Below are positions 3,469-5,820 of a stretch of DNA of 5,820 nt, in pieces. Every line of letters starts with the position of its first letter. Position 1 is the stretch's first letter. The position numbers were made by a program, and so were the translations under genes. This stretch comes from Bacteroidales bacterium (GTDB lineage Bacteria > Bacteroidota > Bacteroidia > Bacteroidales > B39-G9), in assembly GCA_023145555.1 (NCBI GenBank), contig JAGLDO010000080.1:1-5820 (forward strand). The letters are read 5' to 3'. The notes below the pieces were generated by a model, which saw only the letters and a list, made by a program, of their open reading frames with translations, searched no databases and was not told the origin of the DNA.

Positions 3469-5820
3469 ATGATTAGAAAATTACTTCTTATTATTTTTGT
3501 TTCCTTTTTCTCTATTGGGTTATTTGCCCAATCAGGAGCATTAAAGGGTAAAGTTATTGACAAATCAACCAAGGAACCAATTCCTTTTGCCAATGTAGTT
3601 GTTGAATTAAACGGGAACATGGTAGGTGGAGGAACTTCCGATTTTGATGGTAACTATACAATTAAACCCATTCCTGCAGGTAAATTTGTGGTAAAAGCAA
3701 CCTATGTAGGTTACTCAAAGTTACAAATAAATGGTGTTGTTATTTATAGCGATAAAATTAGATTCCTTGATCTTCCTTTAGAAGCTTCAAGTGAGCAACT
3801 CGAAGAGGTCGTTGTAGTTGACTATAAAATTCCATTAATCAGTAAGGATAACACACAAACAGGAGGAACTGTTACTTCCGAAGATATTGCTAAAATGTCT
3901 GGACGTTCAGCAGAATCTGTTGCGTCAACAGTAGGTGGTGTGTTTCAGGAAGACGGTGAGATTAAGAGTGTTAGAGGTGCTCGTCAAGAAGCTACAACTT
4001 ACTATATCGATGGTGTAAAAGTTCGTGGTTCAAAGAGTTTGCCTAAATCAGCTATCGAACAGGTTGCTGTTGTTACCGGTGGTTTAGATGCCAAGTATGG
4101 TGATGCTACAGGTGGTATTATCAGTATTACAACTAAAGGACCATCTAGAAAAATGTTTGGAGGAATAGAGTTTACAACTTCAAAATATTTAGATGATTTT
4201 AATGAGAACCTTATCGGTTTAAACTTATCAGGTCCTTTGCTCTCTAAAAAAACTGTTGATCCTAACGATGCAACTAAAGTAACAAAAACTCCTATTGCTG
4301 GATTTTTCTTGTCAGGTGAGATTACTTATGTTGAAGATGACCACCCTTCTGCTATTGGAATGTGGAAAGTGAAAGATGATGTTCTCGACAGCATTATCAG
4401 CAACCCTATTATCTCTTCTGCAACAGGTGATATTACTACATTATCAGCCGATTATTTACATAGCGACAGCTTTGAAAAAATTACTACTAGAAAAAATGTA
4501 GGAAGATATGGAGCTAATGTTTCAGGTAAATTTGATATTAAACCAACAAAAAATACTAACATAACAATTGGTGGTAACTTAAATTATTTAAATCGCCATT
4601 CTTATCGTTTCACAACTAGAGGTGGTTATGCAAACAGTTTATATAACTGGGATAATTATCCTGAACTAACTGAAACAACATGGAGAACTTTTGCAAGATT
4701 TACACAAAAATTTCCCAATGCAACTCAAGATGAAAAATCAGCATCAGTTATAAAAAATGCTTATTACTCAATTCAAGCCGATTTCTCTAAATATGACCAA
4801 ATAGTTGAAGACGATTCTCATGGAGACAGCTTCTTCGATTATGGCTATGTTGGACAATTCCAAACACATAAAATAAATTCATACGGTTATGGTGTTGATA
4901 GTATTTCTGGTTTATCAGGTTGGTTGCAAAACGGATTTGTTGACACTCTGTTTTCATTTACCCGTGCAGATGTAAATCCTGAAATTGCAAACTATACCGA
5001 TCGTTATTATAATTTATATAACGAAACAGCCGGACACTATCAAAACTCAGTTATGGTTCAAAACGGTGGTGGTGTGCTAAACGGACAGAAACCAAATTCA
5101 ATTTATGAATTATTTTCAAGTCCTGGTGAACAATACGACAGATATGCAGAAATTGACAACTCTCAGTTCAGAGTTTCAGCTTCCGGTTCTGCCGATATTA
5201 AAGACCATGCAATATCATTAGGTTTTGAATTCGAACAACGTAACGACAGATATTTTTCAATTGGCGATAAGACAAATTTAGGTCCTGTTGAATTATGGAC
5301 ACTTGCTCGAGATTTAATGAATTTCCATATTCTGGAACTTGACTATACAAATCCTCAAGTAGGATATGTAACAGACCAAGCAGGAACTTTTGTTTTAGAT
5401 GGTGATGGAAATAAGATTTTTAACGATACTGTAGGTTATAATAGAATATATAACTCAAATGTTCAAAAACTATTCGATATTAATTTTAGAGAATCCCAAG
5501 GAATTTCTGTAACAGGAACAGAATGGGTTGATATTGATTCTTATAATCCTCAAGATTTATCAATTGATTACTTTAGTGCTGACGAACTATTAAACAGTGG
5601 AAATAATTATGTAACATATTATGGTTACGACCACCATGGTAATCGTCTTGAAAGTAATCCGGGCTTCGAAGAGTTTTTCACAGAAACATACACCGATAGC
5701 CAAGGCAATATTAGATATAAAAGAGAAATTGCTCCTTTCCAACCAACATATGTAGCAGGTTATATACAAGATAAATTTGCATTTAACGACCTTATTTTTA
5801 ATATTGGTCTTCGTGTTGAC
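3469..5820 (+). CDS. TonB-dependent outer-membrane receptor with CarboxypepD_reg-like N-terminal domain (3' end outside window)
   Basis: The first 784 codons are open without interruption to the window edge. Residues 1-20 are a signal peptide with cleavage likely after LFA before QSG. Residues about 23-107 form a carboxypeptidase-regulatory-like beta-sandwich (LKGKVIDKSTKEPIPFANVVV, then TSDFDGNYTI). EEVVVVDYK (112-120) is a plausible TonB box. The plug spans about 127-225, with STVGGVFQEDGEIKSVRG (153-170), YYIDGVKVRG (178-187) and IEQVAVVTGGLDAKYGDATGGIISITT (196-222), all hallmark plug segments. From about 230 onward come alternating amphipathic strands and long aromatic, Asp- and Asn-rich loops of a 22-strand barrel. 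VAGYIQDKFAFNDLIFNIGLRVD ends the visible part, so the barrel's last portion and any SusD-like partner lie downstream. Such receptors import ligands such as siderophores, vitamins, glycans or peptides using TonB-ExbBD energy; substrate cannot be told. The plug lacks the usual SusC wording, so it is a general TonB receptor. Codon choice (GGT, CGT, GCT) looks more favoured than in the A-rich genes before it, consistent with high expression. Confidence 0.93.
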   Translation, partial: MIRKLLLIIFVSFFSIGLFAQSGALKGKVIDKSTKEPIPFANVVVELNGNMVGGGTSDFDGNYTIKPIPAGKFVVKATYVGYSKLQINGVVIYSDKIRFLDLPLEASSEQLEEVVVVDYKIPLISKDNTQTGGTVTSEDIAKMSGRSAESVASTVGGVFQEDGEIKSVRGARQEATTYYIDGVKVRGSKSLPKSAIEQVAVVTGGLDAKYGDATGGIISITTKGPSRKMFGGIEFTTSKYLDDFNENLIGLNLSGPLLSKKTVDPNDATKVTKTPIAGFFLSGEITYVEDDHPSAIGMWKVKDDVLDSIISNPIISSATGDITTLSADYLHSDSFEKITTRKNVGRYGANVSGKFDIKPTKNTNITIGGNLNYLNRHSYRFTTRGGYANSLYNWDNYPELTETTWRTFARFTQKFPNATQDEKSASVIKNAYYSIQADFSKYDQIVEDDSHGDSFFDYGYVGQFQTHKINSYGYGVDSISGLSGWLQNGFVDTLFSFTRADVNPEIANYTDRYYNLYNETAGHYQNSVMVQNGGGVLNGQKPNSIYELFSSPGEQYDRYAEIDNSQFRVSASGSADIKDHAISLGFEFEQRNDRYFSIGDKTNLGPVELWTLARDLMNFHILELDYTNPQVGYVTDQAGTFVLDGDGNKIFNDTVGYNRIYNSNVQKLFDINFRESQGISVTGTEWVDIDSYNPQDLSIDYFSADELLNSGNNYVTYYGYDHHGNRLESNPGFEEFFTETYTDSQGNIRYKREIAPFQPTYVAGYIQDKFAFNDLIFNIGLRVD

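Overview
The window looks like chromosomal DNA from a low-GC member of the Bacteroidota, most likely Bacteroidales-like. Three things point there. Promoter-like TAnnTTTG boxes precede the genes, with A-rich leaders instead of Shine-Dalgarno sequences. Several small proteins resemble families I know only from that phylum. The last gene is a TonB-dependent receptor with an N-terminal carboxypeptidase-regulatory-like domain, an architecture typical of Bacteroidota. I cannot name a genus.

Layout: (1) 88-1080 (+) is a stand-alone PfkB-family heptose-7-phosphate kinase of the HldE/RfaE N-terminal type, for LPS inner-core precursor synthesis. (2) 1224-1901 (+) is a DUF434/DUF5616 (COG2454-like) protein of unknown function. 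(3) 2066-2506 (-) is an exported, probably lipid-anchored Rieske-fold protein that keeps both Rieske boxes but has Tyr and Cys where the two histidine ligands belong. It converges on gene 2 across a 164-bp AT-rich spacer. (4) 2527-2901 (+) is a short, extremely lysine-rich exported protein that starts only 20 bp from, and divergent to, gene 3. (5) 2961-3347 (+) is a small single-pass membrane protein with a distinctive C-terminal tail. (6) 3469 to beyond 5820 (+) is the first 784 codons of a large TonB-dependent outer-membrane receptor. Its reading frame is intact to the window edge and its C-terminal barrel lies outside.

How they relate: the genes do not form an obvious single pathway. Genes 1, 3, 4, 5 and 6 all concern the cell envelope (LPS precursor, lipoprotein, exported basic protein, inner-membrane protein, outer-membrane receptor), but each has its own candidate promoter and the directions change, so this looks like ordinary core-genome neighbourhood rather than one system. 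I found no RNA genes, CRISPR arrays, insertion sequences, att sites or phage genes. No gap between genes exceeds 170 bp. The points most worth a second look are the histidine-less Rieske boxes, the apparent face-to-face promoters between genes 3 and 4, and the three small or uncharacterised proteins.
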